Below are positions 63,366 through 64,000 of a stretch of DNA of 64,000 nucleotides, piece by piece. The notes under the pieces are model-generated. The model was given only the letters and a program-made list of their open reading frames with translations, searched no databases and had not been told where the DNA came from. Within the stretch, counting starts at the first letter, position 1, and every line of letters starts with the position of its first letter. A program made the position numbers and the translations under genes. The stretch is from Phycisphaerales bacterium (lineage in GTDB: Bacteria > Planctomycetota > Phycisphaerae > Phycisphaerales > UBA1924): assembly GCA_015487555.1 (NCBI GenBank), contig WFPK01000104.1:1-64000 (forward strand), written 5' to 3'.

Positions 63366-63635
63366 ATGCCATTACCGACAGCTGAGAAAGCGCAGATCAT
63401 CAAAGACTTCGCACGCACCGAGGGCGATTCGGGCTCGCCTGAGGTCCAGATCGCTTTGCTGACCGCCCGTATCAAACAGGTGGCGACACACCTCAAAGAG
63501 AACAAGCAGGACATGCACAACCGCAGAGGATTGGTCATGATGGTTTCCAAACGAAACCGCCTGCTCCGCTACCTTGCCCGCAAAGACCGCAACGCGTATC
63601 TCGATACCATCAAGCGTCTTGGCCTGCGGAAATAG
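63366..63635 (+). CDS. rpsO: 30S ribosomal protein S15
   Basis: 89 residues, the exact usual length. AEKAQIIKDFARTEGDSGSPEVQIALLTARI, LKENKQDMHNRRGLVMMVSKRNRLLRYL and the end YLDTIKRLGLRK are standard S15. Start ATG 63366 follows AAGGAAG. It is followed by pnp, the widely conserved rpsO-pnp order, with a terminator-like hairpin in between. Confidence 0.98.
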   Translation: MPLPTAEKAQIIKDFARTEGDSGSPEVQIALLTARIKQVATHLKENKQDMHNRRGLVMMVSKRNRLLRYLARKDRNAYLDTIKRLGLRK

Positions 63636-63646
63636 AACGATTGATC

Positions 63647-63684
63647 GCCCCGCGTGTCTGGAAAGATTCGCGGGGCTTTGTTGT
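63647..63684 (+). terminator. Hairpin between rpsO and pnp
   Basis: Stem GCCCCGCG / CGCGGGGC (63647-63654, 63669-63676) is followed by TTTGTTGTT. It is a likely terminator; in other bacteria such a structure lies between rpsO and pnp with partial read-through. Confidence 0.8.
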
Positions 63685-63701
63685 TAGGGGCTTTGTTGTA
63701 A
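63672..63701. repeat. 15-bp tandem duplication behind rpsO
   Basis: GGGGCTTTGTTGTTA is followed by GGGGCTTTGTTGTAA. The duplication includes the 3' arm and T-tract of the terminator. Confidence 0.85.
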
Positions 63702-63914
63702 AAGTTTCTCGTAAAAAACAGTTGGAAGACCAAGAACCATCGGCCCAGAAAACGACCATCGGTCGTGAGTGAGGATGGAGCCGAATCTGTTGGCGATCCG
63801 TGCGAGCGCATCACAGTGATGTATCGACGGATCACGCGGGCACCTCGCACCCGCGCACAGTATCGCCCTATAGATCAATAGGAATACTGCTTATATTGGA
63901 AGGCAAAGAAGAAT

Positions 63915-64000
63915 ATGACAGACTCAAACACACCTACCGTCGTCGAAAAAATGATCGGCGGACGCATGATGCGTATGGAAACCGGACAGATCGCAAAGCT
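63915..64000 (+). CDS. pnp: Polyribonucleotide nucleotidyltransferase, 5' end only
   Basis: The first 28 codons are in the window. MIGGRMMRMETGQIAK matches the PNPase N-terminus (G-R-x-x-x-x-E-T-G-x-x-A), and the position after rpsO is conserved widely. ATG 63915 is preceded by GGAAGG and AAGAAG. The 279-bp gap to rpsO holds the terminator and probably the pnp promoter. RNase Y at 58755 puts two mRNA-decay enzymes near each other. Confidence 0.85.
   Translation, partial: MTDSNTPTVVEKMIGGRMMRMETGQIAK

Overview
The window is a bacterial chromosome segment. It has compact operons with ATGA/TGATG stop-start overlaps, moderately high GC and a strong bias for GATCG-rich words. Several features point to a planctomycete, most likely of the class Phycisphaerae: unusually long prepilin-like proteins, two type II secretion/type IV pilus gene sets, oligopeptide ABC permeases with very large insertions, a DUF58 + transglutaminase pair, RNase Y and split ScpA/ScpB. 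The lineage is my inference from gene content; no rRNA gene is present.

Layout. (1) 1-1489: a tyrosine recombinase running off the left edge, beside tRNA-Gly(UCC), which looks like the edge of an integrated element. (2) 1674-4747: a lipoprotein cytochrome c, then on the minus strand coaB and an unusual pseudouridine-synthase/methyltransferase fusion. (3) 4825-22734: an 18-kb secretion/pilus cluster with two GspE/PilB-type ATPases, a PilT-type ATPase, a GspF platform protein and five prepilin-like proteins, the last a 1957-residue GspK-like protein. (4) 22804-31991: tRNA-Pro, then an Opp/Dpp-like transporter (three permeases, a membrane-anchored binding protein, one ATPase) and a glycosyltransferase-like protein. 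(5) 32204-37052: an unknown exported protein, xseA-xseB, a prepilin peptidase that could serve both pilus systems, and an OmpA-like lipoprotein. (6) 37167-37529: tRNA-Val, tRNA-Thr and tRNA-Tyr. (7) 37695-49262: an 11.5-kb type IV pilus operon that begins with a histidine kinase and a STAS protein, continues with PilB, PilC, PilM, PilN, PilO and a PilP-like protein, and ends with five prepilins, the last carrying a LamG lectin-like domain. A receiver protein and an HD-GYP phosphodiesterase converge on its end. (8) 51552-58286: scpB, a lipoprotein, DUF58, transglutaminase, a degenerate PilZ-like protein and a lipoprotein on the opposite strand. (9) 58755-64000: RNase Y, a small zinc-ribbon protein, scpA, an aspartate aminotransferase, rpsO and the start of pnp.

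How it fits together. The prepilin peptidase would process ten prepilin-like proteins from two loci. All three GspE/PilB-like ATPases have tandem MshEN-like N-terminal motifs, and the window also holds an HD-GYP protein and a PilZ-like protein, so cyclic-di-GMP control of pilus or secretion assembly is a reasonable hypothesis. No secretin (GspD/PilQ) is present. The best candidates for something new are the giant-pseudopilin cluster, the LamG-bearing tip-type pseudopilin in an operon led by a kinase and STAS protein, and the coiled-coil-anchored oligopeptide transporter.
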